In this document: piece by piece, positions 1 through 11,655 of the stretch
Layout: every line of letters begins with the position of its first letter
Numbering within the stretch: position 1 is the stretch's first letter
Source of the DNA: Diaporthe sp. PMI_573
Taxonomy: Eukaryota > Ascomycota > Sordariomycetes > Diaporthales > Diaporthaceae
Direction: 5' to 3'
DNA: 64,000 nucleotides
Assembly: GCA_021399435.1 (NCBI GenBank)
Contig: JAJTUP010000154.1
Coordinates: forward strand, 1-64,000
Made by a program: the position numbers and the translations under genes
Notes under the pieces: model-generated
The model's database searches: none
Seen by the model: the letters and a program-made list of their open reading frames with translations, nothing else
What the model was told of the DNA's origin: nothing

Positions 1-117
1 TGGAATCAGTGGTTGGAGACTAGAGTGACAGGAGACCAGGACCGTATGAATGCTCGTACTCAACTATTGCCTAAAAAGGAAGGAGGAAATTTGTATGGTA
101 CAATTTTGTACGTACAG

Positions 118-176
118 AAAAGTTGTACGTACGTACAGCTACCCAAAATACAGTACGTACGTACGTACGTGTACAG
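118..176. repeat. ACGT/GTAC simple repeat
   Basis: Two runs of the self-complementary tetramer GTAC/ACGT are separated by a short spacer. The same ACGTACGTACGT run recurs in the copia LTRs at about 40.09 kb, 40.97 kb and 50.58 kb, so this copy may be an eroded LTR, but too little flanking similarity remains to say so firmly. Confidence 0.5.
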
Positions 177-670
177 AAAAATGTATCACTAGTCGCGCAT
201 GCATCCTCCACGCTGTTCGCCGGTGTTCAACCAGTGCATGGGACAGAAACGCTCCAGCCCCGCTGCACCGACGAGTTGCTTACCCGGTCTTGGTCGACCC
301 AACTTTTGTAAAGATGCCCAATTTTAGTCTCCACTGAAGCACAGCCCGAACAGAGGACCAGGTTACAGTATACAGTACACTGGTCCCAGAGGAGTTTGAT
401 GGTGACCCTGGAATCCATACCATTTTACGGCCCTACAGGCAATCGAGTGTGTCCTTGTGATCTCACTCGCCTGACCCTGCGGAGGGACCAAAACTAGACC
501 AGTCCATGCCTGTGGTCGTTCATAAAAAGTATGCTTGGGCAAACGGCAAGCCGGGTGATGATCTGGGCTCCTAAAATAAATGTAGCCCCTGAATTACAGT
601 CTAACCTGTACTTAAGGATTAAGGAGATCAAGGCATATCTTGGGAAATGTATGGTCAAATTGTTAATAGT

Positions 671-731
671 TGCCCTTTCGGGTTAAGCCCGCCGGGCGGA
701 ATAAATTGTGTGTGTGTGTGTGTGTGTGTGT
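671..731 (+). repeat. LINE-type 3' tail with (TG)n, copy 1
   Basis: A GC-rich, self-complementary block (TTTCGGGTTAAGCCCGCCGG) is followed by GGGCGGAATAAA and a TG dinucleotide tract. The same block recurs at 967-1022 and, inverted, at 41733-41790. A hairpin, an AATAAA-like motif and a terminal microsatellite together resemble the 3' end of a fungal non-LTR retrotransposon. This is an inference, since no LINE coding sequence is attached here. Confidence 0.65.
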
Positions 732-966
732 ACTGTGCTGTGCTGTACTGTACACTAATGCTTGTCCACAACCGAGACTTTTCTGCGGGCTTTTCTCGGC
801 GAAAAATGATAGGTAATTCTTCCCGCTCCGGAGTCTTCCTGCTGTCCGAGTATGATATACCATTGGCCATTACGATTGTAACTTGAATAAGACCCTATCC
901 TATCTCAGCTGATCCACATCAGTACCATCCAATTGACCAACTGGCGACGATTTCTACTGTACGGCA

Positions 967-1022
967 CCCCTTTCGGGTTAAGCCCACCGGGCGGAATAAA
1001 TTGTGTGTGTGTGTGTGTGTGT
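967..1022 (+). repeat. LINE-type 3' tail with (TG)n, copy 2
   Basis: A second copy of the 671-731 block lies about 296 bp downstream in the same orientation. It differs by at least one base in the GC-rich core (CCACCGG for CCGCCGG) and has a shorter TG tract. Different sequences sit immediately upstream of each copy, as expected for independent, heavily 5'-truncated insertions. Confidence 0.65.
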
Positions 1023-2401
1023 ACGGCACCAATCGCGTAGGAGAGCACAACATCTCTGCGGTAAGGCCGGTCTGTAGGCACGAATGTGGAGACACATGTT
1101 CACACTGGTCTGACAAATGATTCCGGGTTACCGAGCCAATGCAATGCCCGCAGCCAACGTTGCACTGCTCGTAAAGGAGGGTGAACAGGGCAGGGATCAA
1201 TGCGGAGTCGCGGCATTAGGTATTCCTCTCTCTGTTTACTTCCTTTACAGTACCACGTAGCCTCGGTAAATGTGCAAACACTTCTCATTGGGGAGGATGA
1301 ACGAAGACCAAAATTGAGGCTCTCCTATTATCCTGAACGCGAGTTTATTGGTCCGCCTGGCGAAACCGAATACCAGTCGGGGGCCAAGTCAAGCACCAAA
1401 GGAAGTTCAGCGCGGCCGAGCACAAGGTCACAGGTAGGGCCGACTGTTCCTTATAAGACGCAACGAATCAGACGAATGCCGAAACCGGTTCAGGTAAAAC
1501 AACATGTTCATTGGGTACCGACTGTCTGTTACGCTAAATTCGTCCAGCCCTGCGGCGCCTGCTGCTGCAACTCCGCTGCTTCTCTGGACCGTGACGTCTT
1601 GTTCATGAGGAGCCACATGCTCCGAAGTGATTATGATTCTGGGGTAGCCCTGAAGTCTGCCTGCGGCGTCGGATCTGTGCCTGGCTTCACAATCTCGAAG
1701 CTGCGATGCACTAGAGTTGAGCTTTTCCCGGCCTCCTAGACCCAATTGCTGCCGAGTGAGTCTCGCCGCCAACAGTAGTTTTCCAGGACCCTCTAATCTA
1801 TGATGTGCCCATCACTTCCCTTCAATGCTAAAGCTTTCCCCGCCTTTTATTATCATAAGATGTCCTGCTCAGATTACAGTACTCTCGATCCAAGTATAGG
1901 CAGGATTGCCCCATGAATTTCTAAATGGCGAAAATGTATCGCATCGGGATTTGATCCTGGATATTTTTCCGAGGACCTGGCCGACTTCTGCAGCTCACCG
2001 AGGCCATCACCAACAACACAACTCAGCTCGGAGCCTTAGCCAATCATTCCGCCTGCCCCTTGTCATGGAAGGATGTCCCCTGTCTTGGCTTGACGATCCA
2101 GACTGCCGGAGTATTTTCCTACCTTGGAGTAGTCAAAGTAACATGATTTTCGACTTTGTTCCAGTCGGGTCTTGTAGCAGAGAAATGTGCTGCAGCTTTG
2201 CTACCCTGCCTGAGGCCCACTTTCTCTGCTCTGGGTCATTCCGTCGTACGTTTGCACAGGTAACCACTCTTATGCTACGGGTCTAGTTCGATATCACGAG
2301 CTGAGGGTGTTTCGTACCGCGCTTGCTGCGGCTAGTGCCACATACCTGGGAAGTTTGGGCACAGTTGCCTTGCGTCGAGGACATTACATATTTCGCAACA
2401 A

Positions 2402-2970
2402 GTGATCCCCAATACCTTGACCCAGAACTTTCATTTGCATGTTTCCCTAAATTTAACGGCCATTCACTGCAAGGAATTCACAGAATCTCAGCAGGGTGAT
2501 GTCCGTATCCTTCTTTTTGGTTGTGGCGCGAGCATCGCTTTTGATTTCCTTGCTTCGGAGCTGCCCTCAGCATGGTGCTGGAACGTAATCGATTCAATAC
2601 CACCGCTGAGAAACGAAGACTCAAATCAGAGCCCGCCGATTGTCGGAGAAAAAACAAGTGAGACTCAATCTGTGGTTGATACAGGGTATGGGTCATCGAT
2701 CGCTCTCCTCGAACAAACAGTATTGGCCTTGCAGAGAGACACAAATACTAGGCTCAGCAACCTCGAGGAAATAGTAAAAAGTTTTCAAACTGAGTGAGTT
2801 CTGCTACATCTAATGCGGAGTATAGATACTGACAAAGTCTTTGTAGGTTGGAAGAAGATAAGACGAGATTTTGTAACGAAATTGATGAGCATATTCAACG
2901 GCTGAGACAATGGGCATCCGAGGTGCAAGGAATCTTTGGACGGGTGACACAGTACAACACAGGGCTATAA
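2402..2970 (+). CDS. Small spliced coiled-coil protein, unknown function
   Basis: I do not recognise this gene. The first exon (to 2793) ends at a GTGAGT donor; a 53-nt intron (2794-2846, acceptor TTGTAG) joins it in frame to an exon ending at TAA 2968-2970. That would give 171 residues. The C-terminal 80 residues are rich in Leu, Glu, Gln and Arg with heptad-like spacing (LLEQTVLALQRDTNTRLSNL, then after splicing EIDEHIQRLRQWASEVQGIF), which suggests a coiled coil. The first 90 residues look less protein-like, so the true start may lie further in or another upstream exon may exist. Splicing that extends the coiled coil in frame is the main reason to believe it. Confidence 0.4.
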
Positions 2971-3397
2971 AAAGGAGAGGAGAGACTTAGAAGGGATTGT
3001 CAATGGTTCGTTCTTCTGATTAGGATGGCCTCCCTGACTCAGATCAATTTGGATTATTCTATCTTTGCCAGGTCCCGCGGTATGAAAGCCCATCGTCCTC
3101 TCTTAGTTATGACGGGACTAAACCGTGTCTATGCACGGCTCCAGTGAGCTTCGAGGACATCAACCCAACCTTGGTGTTTGCACAAGGGATATCCACCACT
3201 CCGCCAGGGACTCCAGTCATCAAATAGACCATTACCGTCGTCTCCGGAACATGATACAAACTGCTGCTGAGTATAACGCTTGAATTCATATTGTCATCTG
3301 TAGAACGCCATAAGCCAGAGGCAAAATAGGATTCCGGCTTTTAGCTAGGCGAAAGGCACAACGCGTAGCTGTCTCAGCTCTCCTGGCCTTGTGCATG

Positions 3398-3483
3398 GGA
3401 CCTCATTCCTTCTCACTCCAGTCACCGTCTTCACACCCCTTCCACAGAAACCCTTGCCAGCTCAAGTGTATCACCGTCGAATG
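3398..3483 (+). pseudogene. Relic NUDIX hydrolase fragment
   Basis: One frame reads HSFSLQSPSSHPFHRNPC followed by QLKCITVE and a stop. It aligns without gaps to HSLSLQERPLHPFHNNPY and RLKDITIE in the NUDIX gene at 34.1-35.0 kb, and the DNA is also visibly similar. Only this 28-residue segment is recognisable: the catalytic NUDIX box is missing and a stop follows directly. It is therefore a decayed partial copy, probably a second, older duplicate of the same gene family. Confidence 0.6.
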
Positions 3484-3484
3484 A

Positions 3485-6480
3485 GTCGGCTCTGCCCCTC
3501 AGCCAGTGCAATAGCTACCACTGTTCGCACGGATCTACCAACCCGGGGAGTCGCGCGACTGCTTGAGCCGGACGTACGAGAAATACCGTGAGCGACTGTT
3601 CTCCCACGCCGTTCGAGCAGAGTCTGCGTTTCCGTGGGCTTTCTCGACATGTCCGCCAATGGCGGGAGCACGACCAGGCGTTGGGGTCCCGCGTTCCCTA
3701 CATGTCTGCATTCCGGCTTTCTTCAAGCATAACAACTTTTCCTCGTCCTTCACCTGCATCAAATTGGCGCTGATGAGTTTTGAACCCTCTGGAGTCCAGC
3801 GACTGCCGGATGCCTGATGCTTCGGCTCATCGCGGCTGAGTTCATGAGCAGATCCGTCGACCAACTTCTCCTCGTCACCATTACACGTCATGGAATCGCA
3901 AGTGTTCAGATTGCGGTTACATGGATCAGATGTCTGAATCAGTCTTGAACTGCCAGACCGTCCAGACCGTCCAGGGAAAAGGTTTGGGTAGACGGCCAGA
4001 TGTCTACGGATACATGCGATTCTGAGAATGAACCCATCTATGCGGAGGCTAGGTCGTATACATGTGAGGATTGCTGCAACGGCCCCCAAACGATACCAAA
4101 TAAGAGCGTTACTGTCATTCGTCAAACATGTAGAAGCCCGGGGGGGGGGCATGAGCATACTGAGAGTATTGTGAGTGTATTAATGCAAAGCTCGGCACGC
4201 TCTTGGTTTTTCTTGGCTCCCAAAAGCCCAGCCACAATAATAGATAGGCGAGGACAGATCGGCGGACTTCTGAAAACTCAAGTGAATTTGACAAGAGGAA
4301 GCTGGTCGTGCCCCAAACCGTACTAATCAATCAACCGGCCAACACTTATTGGGGGTTTTCCTGTGAACAGTCGTAAGTCTGCACGCCATGACCGGTCTTC
4401 AGGCTGTGGTCGCCGCGAAGACTGGGATCACGAGATATCCCGTCCGTGAGCTTGTGCAGCAATAGATGGTCAGCGGCTCTATGTACAATAGCACTGAAAC
4501 CTACTTTATTTGCGGCCGAAGCCGACTTCCGCGCGATGGGAGCAGAGAGCATATGATATGCAGCCGACATGCCCCGAAAGGTTTCAATCCAGACGTTGGA
4601 TCCCAACTCTGGAATCGAAGATGGTTGCGACCATACCGAAGGGTTCGAGATCCCCTTCTGGAGACGAACAAAAAGACCAGCCGCAGGCTGTAATCAGCAA
4701 AAGCGTGGGCATACTTTTTGACACACGATTTGTTAGAGCAGCTGTTTCTCGTAAAGCCTTAAATCGAAATCATGGCGAGGCTTGATGTTTAAACACCTAT
4801 ACTCAATAACCAGGTGAGAGTCCACTCCGCTGAGACTGAACCTCATTGTAGATATTTCCGCCTCTTTAGACTTTCCTCGTGCAAATAGAACTTCCCCTTC
4901 AGTTTTGTAGTTGAACAATTACACATCCATAAGAACGAAATGTTATCCATGTGTAATTCAATTAGACTGTTTTCGGAACACTACGGGATGTTCGCAGTCT
5001 GTATGGCTGAAGTGCTGAACTATAGGCAGTAACGTTACATGAGAGCGTCACACTCTTTTTCATAATAGTAAGACATTCCTTTGCGCCCTAATGCGGAAAT
5101 ACCGTGTTCAGAACGAGTACAGAGGACGTTTGTAGTTGCAAAAGTACCCACCTAGCTGAAACTAAAATAGCATCATTATCTGTGGCGTCTAGGTACAACT
5201 ACCCAGACGTTGACTGTGAAGGATCCGTGATCTTGGCATATGTCTAAATGTAATGTCCCCTCTTCCCACATCCTCTGCATGATTGTTGAGGCGCGCCGGC
5301 CATGCTGCCAAGACTCTGACTCGGCCCCTCTGAACCAGGCACTTTTGCTACGGCTTCGCTACAACTACCTTCAACAAGCCTCGAGATTTCGCGCATCTCC
5401 CTGTCCAGCCCTCCGCAATAGCCCATCCGCCGCTCCCCTCGTAGAAATCCCTCTGCACCCGAAGGTTCTCTAAAATATAACTAATCGCCTTTGGTCGGAG
5501 CTCAATTGGGTCACTTAGTGGTGAAGATGTTGGGTGTCCCGACGATGCATTTGCCTCGTACAGAGCAAGAGCACTTCGCAGCTCGACCCAGCGATTAAAG
5601 CTTCTGATGCTAACGGTAATGTACCTTCACCGGTCTGTAGAAGTTTGTAATGCGTGTCTGAATCCTTCCCTTCAGAAGAAGCAACGGCGTGGTTGCCGAT
5701 CCAGGAGTCGCTGCACTCCGCTTGCGCATCAATTGTGCGCCCCGGTGGTGCAAGCCTCGGGCACACCAGCGGTGGTTTGTGCCTCCGTAGTCTACCCGCG
5801 CACAAGGACACTTCCCTCGAGAGTGATCCTTCCGAAGCCCCAAACCCGCGACGCCTGAGCCGTTGCGACAGGGTATCGGTTTGTTGCATTTCCTCCCCCA
5901 GGTCGATTGACAACTGTACGGTGAGAGCTTCCACAATGGCTTGACCTTGTGGAACGGCATCCCGTCCACGGAGACGTATCGAACTTCATAATTAAAAGTG
6001 CACCTGCTAGGACGAGCGGATCTTGAGGTAGGCATGACGCAGCAAATGGTGATCATAGGTATAGACATTTGTTAAGATAGTGAACAACCCACTGAGACAA
6101 TTCAGGCAACTCGGTCTATGGTCCTCAGCCCGAGATTATTCAATATGTGAGTGCAACTGGCAACAGTGGTACGTTATAACGATGTGTTCCGCTCATTTGT
6201 CTTCGCGAGAGCGAAGTTCTTGGGCGAGGTGTCCATCTGATCTTTCCTGGCATGGTCGGGATATAGAGCCAGAAGCTTGCAGCATGAAGACCGATCAGTT
6301 GGCCGGGTATGGTACACGAAAAACCCTCAGAATCTGTCAACTCAAAGATCCATCTTAAAAACAAGCCGAATCACTTCTAGGCACTAGCCATAGAACGAGG
6401 CAGTGGGGAAAAAAGTCATCAGCTGATTGATAGCATGGGACCTCAGGGCTGGGGTGGAGACTGAAAGTCAAGAGCTCGAA
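3485..6480. other. No recognisable gene
   Basis: Several overlapping open frames of 60-207 codons occur on both strands (for example 4158-3535 and 6068-5610 on the minus strand), but none shows a domain, a believable intron structure or a low-complexity pattern typical of fungal proteins. A run of ten G residues lies at about 4140-4149. I see no transposon ends. Confidence 0.45.
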
Positions 6481-6499
6481 GAGATTAAAGGATAATCAA

Positions 6500-6660
6500 T
6501 GGCCCACTGATGCACCCCACGGTGCATCACTGGTGAATTTCCCGTGAATTCACCGTGAATCCATTCGTTCACGGTGAATTCACGGTGTATTCACTGTTAA
6601 TTCACCGTGTATTTATATAGTTAGGGAATCCTCCGTGAATTGTCTGTGAATTCAGGAGGG
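6500..6660. repeat. Cluster of GTGAATTCAC-type palindromes
   Basis: This segment is built from variants of the 10-bp palindrome GTGAATTCAC and its half TTCACGGTGAA, repeated about eight times with spacing of 10-25 bp on both strands. It lies directly against the broken 3' end of the Zn2Cys6 gene. It could be the terminus of an unidentified element that caused the truncation, or a small foldback element. Confidence 0.6.
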
Positions 6661-6686
6661 GATCGTTTGACAATATTATTTTCCCA

Positions 6687-8307
6687 TCAAAGCAGGACCA
6701 ATGCATGTCGGACAGAGCGTCGAGGTTTTGGCCTTTTTGGTGCTGGTCCAGGTTCTACATTGTTAGGCATAGGGGAACGTTTGCGTTTCTTGTCGTGTTC
6801 AAACGACGACTGAGCCGGCCTTTGCTGGTGGTTGGTGATTGCGGCAACCTGCTTGTGTTTTCCGGTACCATCTTGGTTGCTCGAGGTTTCGTCCAGGAAT
6901 GTATAAATCATGGCGTTGAGGTCAGATGGAGGAATCAAGGGGTGCATATTCTGTATGTGTTTCTTGTAGGCGTTAACGTAAGCCTGGGCCTTCGCTTGAT
7001 CAAAGTCCAATTCGCCCTCGGAACGACTTTTGGCTCCCAAGTCGGCCGGGTAGACACCTGGTGAAGCAAGATCCCCGATTGCACCCCATTTTGTATCCGC
7101 CGGCGGGGATGGGTGATCGCCAACCGACGCATCGTCTGGTATGTCCATATGCTCGTACGTAGAATCGCGGTCTGCTGCACGCGAGTTCGTCCCTTTACCG
7201 CGCCCGAAAAGAGGTAATTCGCCGCGGTCTTCTTCGTATCGCTGTGGGTAGGACTCGATGTATTTGATGTGCTCGCGATCCAGCAGCGGCTTCACAAGTT
7301 TTCTGACAGCAGGCCACTTGAGAAGTTGTGCCGACGGAGTTGTGTGGTTGTGAGGGAATGGTGCCGGCAGCGGCTGAACTGGGATTCCGGTCGTTCCTCG
7401 TACTCCTCTTCGTTCTCCAACGCTCGCATGCGTCTCGCCGCAGAATGTGGGTCCAGCGCGCCGTTCCCGATAGCGTCTCCTGGCGAGGAACAAAGTGTCT
7501 CTTCCACCTCCGCCATCGATTGTGGAGTCACTGCTCTCGGCTCTGCTTTAACATCCGCGTCCAGCTCTGGTGGCCCCTGCATGCTATGAGAAGGTCCGGT
7601 TTGGATCGCACCCTTGAGCTCCCGGATTGCAGATCTCACTTCGCCCAGACCAACAGTAAACTTCTCGTCATACGACTGCAACATGCTCTTCATGGCATCC
7701 AGTATGTCTTGCGTTGCCTTGTCTTGCCTATAGGCGCGTGGGTTAGATAAAACGGGGCATCATCGCATAGAAGTAGACTGCACTCACTGCTTGGGGGCTG
7801 CATCGCGATATTGACAATTTATGTTTTTGTCAGTACAGTTTTTGCAGGGCTTGTTCTCGTCGCATTTTGCCTTAAGCTGTCGACAGCTCTCACATGCCTA
7901 CGTTTCTGTAAGCGGGCCGTTCAACTCGACTAGTGTGGCAGTTTTCGAAGACGTACCTGCGATGCCCTATGAGATTTCCGTTTGCTCGTGGTAGTGTACG
8001 TAGTGATGGGAGAGGGGCCGTCTGGCCCCATCGGCGGGGGGTACATTGGACTCTGGTCATACGGGGGAGGTGGTGGCTGAGGATGAGGCGGCAACGGTGT
8101 GGGAGGCGGAGGAGGATAGCTTTGATGCCGGTACATCTGCCCCGGACCGTTGTCGTAACTCATGTGCCTCCTCTCCTCCATATGGCCCGGAGGATGAGGG
8201 CCAATATCCGGAGGGGGAGGCGGGAGAGTCTGCTCGGGGCCGTTGCCGGTGGAGTTGTGCCTGCGTAGCTGGGGCAGCGTGACGTCGTCGGATTCTCTCT
8301 TCACCAT
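6687..8307 (-). pseudogene. Truncated, frameshifted Zn2Cys6 transcription factor
   Basis: The minus strand encodes a GAL4-type regulator in three exons: 8307-7957, 7897-7788 and 7727-6687, with 59- and 60-nt introns. Exon 1 is a Pro-rich leader. Exon 2 holds the zinc cluster CESCRQLKAKCDENKPCKNC then TDKNINC, with the C-X2-C-X6-C-X5-C-X2-C-X6-C spacing that binds two zinc ions and DNA. Exon 3 reads well to EYEERP, then the matching frame shifts by one base near 7387 (GIPVQPL onward) as if one G were missing. The protein stops at HALVLL (6687), where homologues continue into the fungal-specific regulatory domain. The DNA-binding half is present and the C-terminal half is gone. A sequencing error could explain the frameshift but not the truncation. 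Confidence 0.8.
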
Positions 8308-8329
8308 AGACTCTGCACGGGAACGACAC

Positions 8330-9348
8330 TGGTGAAACCGCTCACTTTTGTGTGGCGTTCAGCTACGGACAGGGTGGAGGAAGTTTTATCGCTTCTCGTT
8401 TCACAAAACAACATTGGGTATAGTTTCGTAATCCGAGTTTTAAACATGAATAGCAGAGGTTAGGTTTGATTAAAGTAAAGGTATACAGATGAGGCTCTCT
8501 TGCTACGACAGTCATCTTGTTAAGAGTTCTGGTGTATATAATTTTACAGTAGAATAATTTCTTAACGATCTAGTGGGCGCCGAGCATCTTTTAAATATGT
8601 AAAATGCGACTTCCTTGGTGTTAAAGATCTCTATATGTTCTTTTACATAGGAAGCAATTACACCCCACTCTATATACCGATGCTGATGACTACTGCGAGT
8701 CTACCCAAGGTCACATGTCAAGACTCTAATCCTAGGGTGACGTATCAAATTCGGCGGGCAGGTCCATATAGCAAGCACTACATTGACGCTGTGTGAAGAC
8801 GGCATCCTTGCAGGGGATTGTTGAATGACTCTTGCGAATCAATAGTGGATGAAGCACTCTCGTTTTATTTCTGTCTTCAGACTTCTGCCCTCAAGTTCTT
8901 TAGATATATTCACTCAATCAGACTCTAGAAGATTCAAACTCATCGACCACACGGCCCTGTTGACTTTGAATAAATAATATGGTTTCATTGTCAGGCACAA
9001 CTTGAAGTGATCTCATTCTCATATTGAAAGAGCCAATGAAAGACCAGAGAACGGCATAGAATGGGCATTGATGCCAACAAAATGAATGTCCATTACTAGA
9101 TTACTTGATAATTAGTCTGAGCTACCCGAGTCCCCGTCCTTGCGAGCCCAGCGAGCCAGGCTAGACGAGTGGATCATCGAGCCTCACACCATGGATCGCC
9201 AGCTCGCCTTGCGAGCCAACGAGCCACTGAAGATAAAGTTGGTAGATTTAGCAAAACTGTCCGGCTGGGTGTCCTGTCCGGCTGGGTGTGACCTATCTAA
9301 GCAACACCTAATAAGAAAAGCACGAAAATTAAATCTGAGAAACGCCCT
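8330..9348. other. Intergenic stretch without a recognised gene
   Basis: This AT-rich stretch lies between the promoter side of the Zn2Cys6 gene and the 3' end of the DUF7924-like gene. No motif-bearing frame was found. At 9140-9235 the words GCGAGCC and CGAGCC recur several times within 95 bp, without an obvious element boundary. Confidence 0.5.
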
Positions 9349-11462
9349 CTAATTGCCGCCCCGCTTCTTCCTAGGATCCATGGCCAGTGCAGTTGTCCAG
9401 AACACCCGTCCGGACTTAGGGCTTTGCCAGTGGAAACGCTTGCTTCCATCATCCAGCACTTGCTCCGTCCAATCTCTGGCTTCTGTCCTGATCTCCTGCT
9501 CTTGCATATTGAGGAAGCAGAGCTCCCCTTTCTTCCGATATGTCCACACCTGAAAGGACTCGCCTGTGCCCGCCACTTCTGGTCCTGTAATAGTGGTAGA
9601 CGACTTGGCCTTCCTCGTGTTACGTGATCGGGTCTTTGATGTATGGCTCTCTACAGCGTCAGAGCGTGGGCTGCGTTGCCGCTTCGGCCGGCTCTGATGA
9701 GGGTCGAAGCTCGACGCGAAGCTTGTTGTGAGGCTCGTTGGTGGATCAACGCCTGGGGGATCCTGGGAATCATCGCCTTCATAGAGATAACCGGGAGGGG
9801 TGAGCGCCAACTCGTCAGGTGAGTCCTCTTCGTGTTGTATCTGGGTTGCGTAATGGGTTAGAGATGGTGCCAATTCGTCAGCCAAGTCTTCTGGAGGCTG
9901 TGTCTCGGCTGTGGTGCGTTCTTGGCCGGCGGCTGTCTCCAGTTGAGGTGCTCTGATATTTGCAGCCCGGATGAAGTCGCTCCGGCGCCGTTCAGTCAAG
10001 TCCAGCGTGTTCCTGAGCGCCCTAGCTCCCTCAACGAATGTGTCACGTTTGCCAGTCATTTGCCAACCATTGACCTGAGTCATGTGATATTCAGGCCGCC
10101 CTCCCTCGGTCGTCGGCGCCGTGACATGGTGGGCGTACAGCTGTAGCTGGCCGCCATGATAAATCGAGCTGAAAGTGTGTACCTTGCCATCGTACTGTGG
10201 CTCCTCCGCGCCGTAGTTCTGCAAACTGTGTATAGCGCGAGACCCAACCGCGCCGTCGTAGCGAGCCTGGCGTGTTGCCACAGCCAGACTGCCATCCGGC
10301 CCTTTGACTTCCATGAAGAAGTTGGGCGCCATCGGCTTGTCCAGCATGGTCGACGGGACGATGTGGCCAGCGAGCTCGTTGCGGGCAGACCGAGCCAGCT
10401 GTTCCGGATAGGCGCCATAGTAGATGTCCGGCTTGGGCGCTGCGATAGTGTCGTCTGTGAGCGGCTCGAGGTTCGCAAACACCGTGTTCCTAGCGCAGTA
10501 GCGGCTGGCTTGACTCGGACCAAGAATGGTGGGGATGACATTTGCCAGCACGTCGTCTTCGTCTTTCGCTCGCGCATCGCTCGCCCGAAACGCCTTAAAA
10601 GCGCCGTCAGAGAACTGAGAAGGCGAGAGCGACGTTCTTGGAACTGCCACTGCCGCCATGACCTCCTCCAAGTCTGGTTCCTGCGAGGAGTATACTGGGT
10701 GGACAAGATGTTCAGTCAGATGCAGGTCGAAGTCGCGGTCGTAGGCGGTCGACTTCTTCGTCTTCGCCGTCGCTGTGGTAGGAAGGGTCGAGGCCGGATC
10801 TATGGACCTGGTCCTCCGGCTTCGCGAAGATCGGCTCGCGCTCATGGCGACGGGGTGTTGATGGTCGATTGGTGGGTGGGGGTACTATATGGACTTGTCA
10901 GAAAGACGCTTCGCAGACTGAGCTCATATCGACTTACTCCTCTAAGATCACGCAAATCCGGACCGCCGTGTCTGGCGAACCGGGCTAGCTCTCGAGAGGT
11001 CGTGGCGCGCGAGAAGACGCGTCTGCTGGGACTGGCTGGAGGAGAGGGAGGAGAGGGATCACAGCGCCGAGTTCGAGTCCGTCTGTCGAGTTCTTTCAAG
11101 GCCCTATGGCTCAAACTGATCTTGGACAGTCTGTCCCAGAACTCGGGGGGGTATTCCCAAGATGCCCAGGCATCGAGTTCGACTTCGCTTCTCGTCTTGG
11201 TTTTCTTCGCTGGAGGGTCGATGTCGGCTCGCGAAGGCTCGTCGGCGCGCTGTCGCTTTCGATTCTGTGGTCTTGCCATGAGTGACCCATCGTTGAGAGT
11301 CAAAATGGGGTGAGGGGTTGAGGGATATTTGGGCCGCCGCAAAGGTCGCCGCGTCGTGTTGGTTGTCTGCGTTTGAGCTGGCGCTGTAGGAAACAGTGTG
11401 ACAGTTGGTGGTGGTGTGGGAGAAAGCTTTGATTGATTGGAGAGGAAGGTTCCGTTATCCAT
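9349..11462 (-). CDS. DUF7924-like protein with PD-(D/E)XK-type motif
   Basis: There are two exons: 11462-10938 (175 codons) and 10884-9349, joined across a 53-nt intron (donor GTAAGT, acceptor CATATAG) in phase 0. The product is about 686 residues. Splicing restores the characteristic GGPDLRDLRGY segment. The second exon carries the family core: FANLEPLTDD, then PKPDIYYGA (about residue 326), FFMEVKGPDGS (about 366), RQARYDGA, and a C-terminal basic Ser/Arg-rich region. PD followed some 40 residues later by E-V-K is the signature of PD-(D/E)XK nuclease folds, so a nuclease-like fold is likely, but activity is unproven. I recognise the family as a fungal-specific, expanded DUF7924-type group. 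The N-terminal half is Pro-, Arg- and Ser-rich with NLS-like KKTKTR. The reading frame is intact, unusual among its neighbours. Confidence 0.8.
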
Positions 11463-11599
11463 GCGGGTCGGCGGCTAATTCCCCCGGCACGCTGTTAGCC
11501 TACTATTAGCCAACCAGTTCAGTGGTGAGTAATCATTCAAAGCATGAGAAGGCGTCAGTCGGGGGCGCTTGATCTTAGGGATGGATTTAAAGCTTGCAT

Positions 11600-11655
11600 T
11601 ATTAAATAAAATGCGCTTTTTGCATTAAATATTTAAAGCAGGCGCATTTTATATG
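11600..11655. repeat. Inverted repeat, ATAAAATGCGC arms
   Basis: ATAAAATGCGC and its reverse complement GCGCATTTTAT flank a short AT-rich loop. It lies upstream of the BED-finger ORF that the hAT element splits, so it could belong to the end of that older transposon. I could not find a matching copy on the right side. Confidence 0.35.

Larger units (their letters stand above)
1..2400. other. Gene-poor repeat-bearing stretch
   Basis: I see no convincing gene here. Open frames on both strands are short, lack recognisable motifs and overlap each other. The stretch holds an ACGT/GTAC simple-sequence run (118-176), two LINE-type 3' tails with TG tracts (671-731 and 967-1022) and scattered TACAGTAC-like words. 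It may be old transposon debris. Confidence 0.5.

Noticed and set aside
706..731. TG tract as telomeric or regulatory repeat
   Set aside because: The tract always follows the same hairpin/AATAAA block, so a LINE tail fits better than a telomere.
1200..1739. A 179-codon plus-strand frame
   Set aside because: It starts and ends in sequence without motifs, overlaps another open frame on the opposite strand, and its composition does not look like a fungal protein.
3535..4158. A 207-codon minus-strand frame
   Set aside because: It overlaps several other open frames, includes the poly-G run, and no domain or conserved segment is visible.
5515..6068. Overlapping minus-strand frames that might be exons (MPFHKVKP, VQLSIDLGEEMQ)
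   Set aside because: A short intron could join them, but neither frame shows a recognised family and the downstream text looks random.
7930..8282. Plus-strand frames opposite the Pro-rich exon
   Set aside because: They are antisense shadows of a low-complexity Pro-rich coding exon.
10156..11313. A 385-codon plus-strand frame
   Set aside because: It is the antisense shadow of the DUF7924-like gene, which has splice sites, family motifs and sensible composition on the minus strand.
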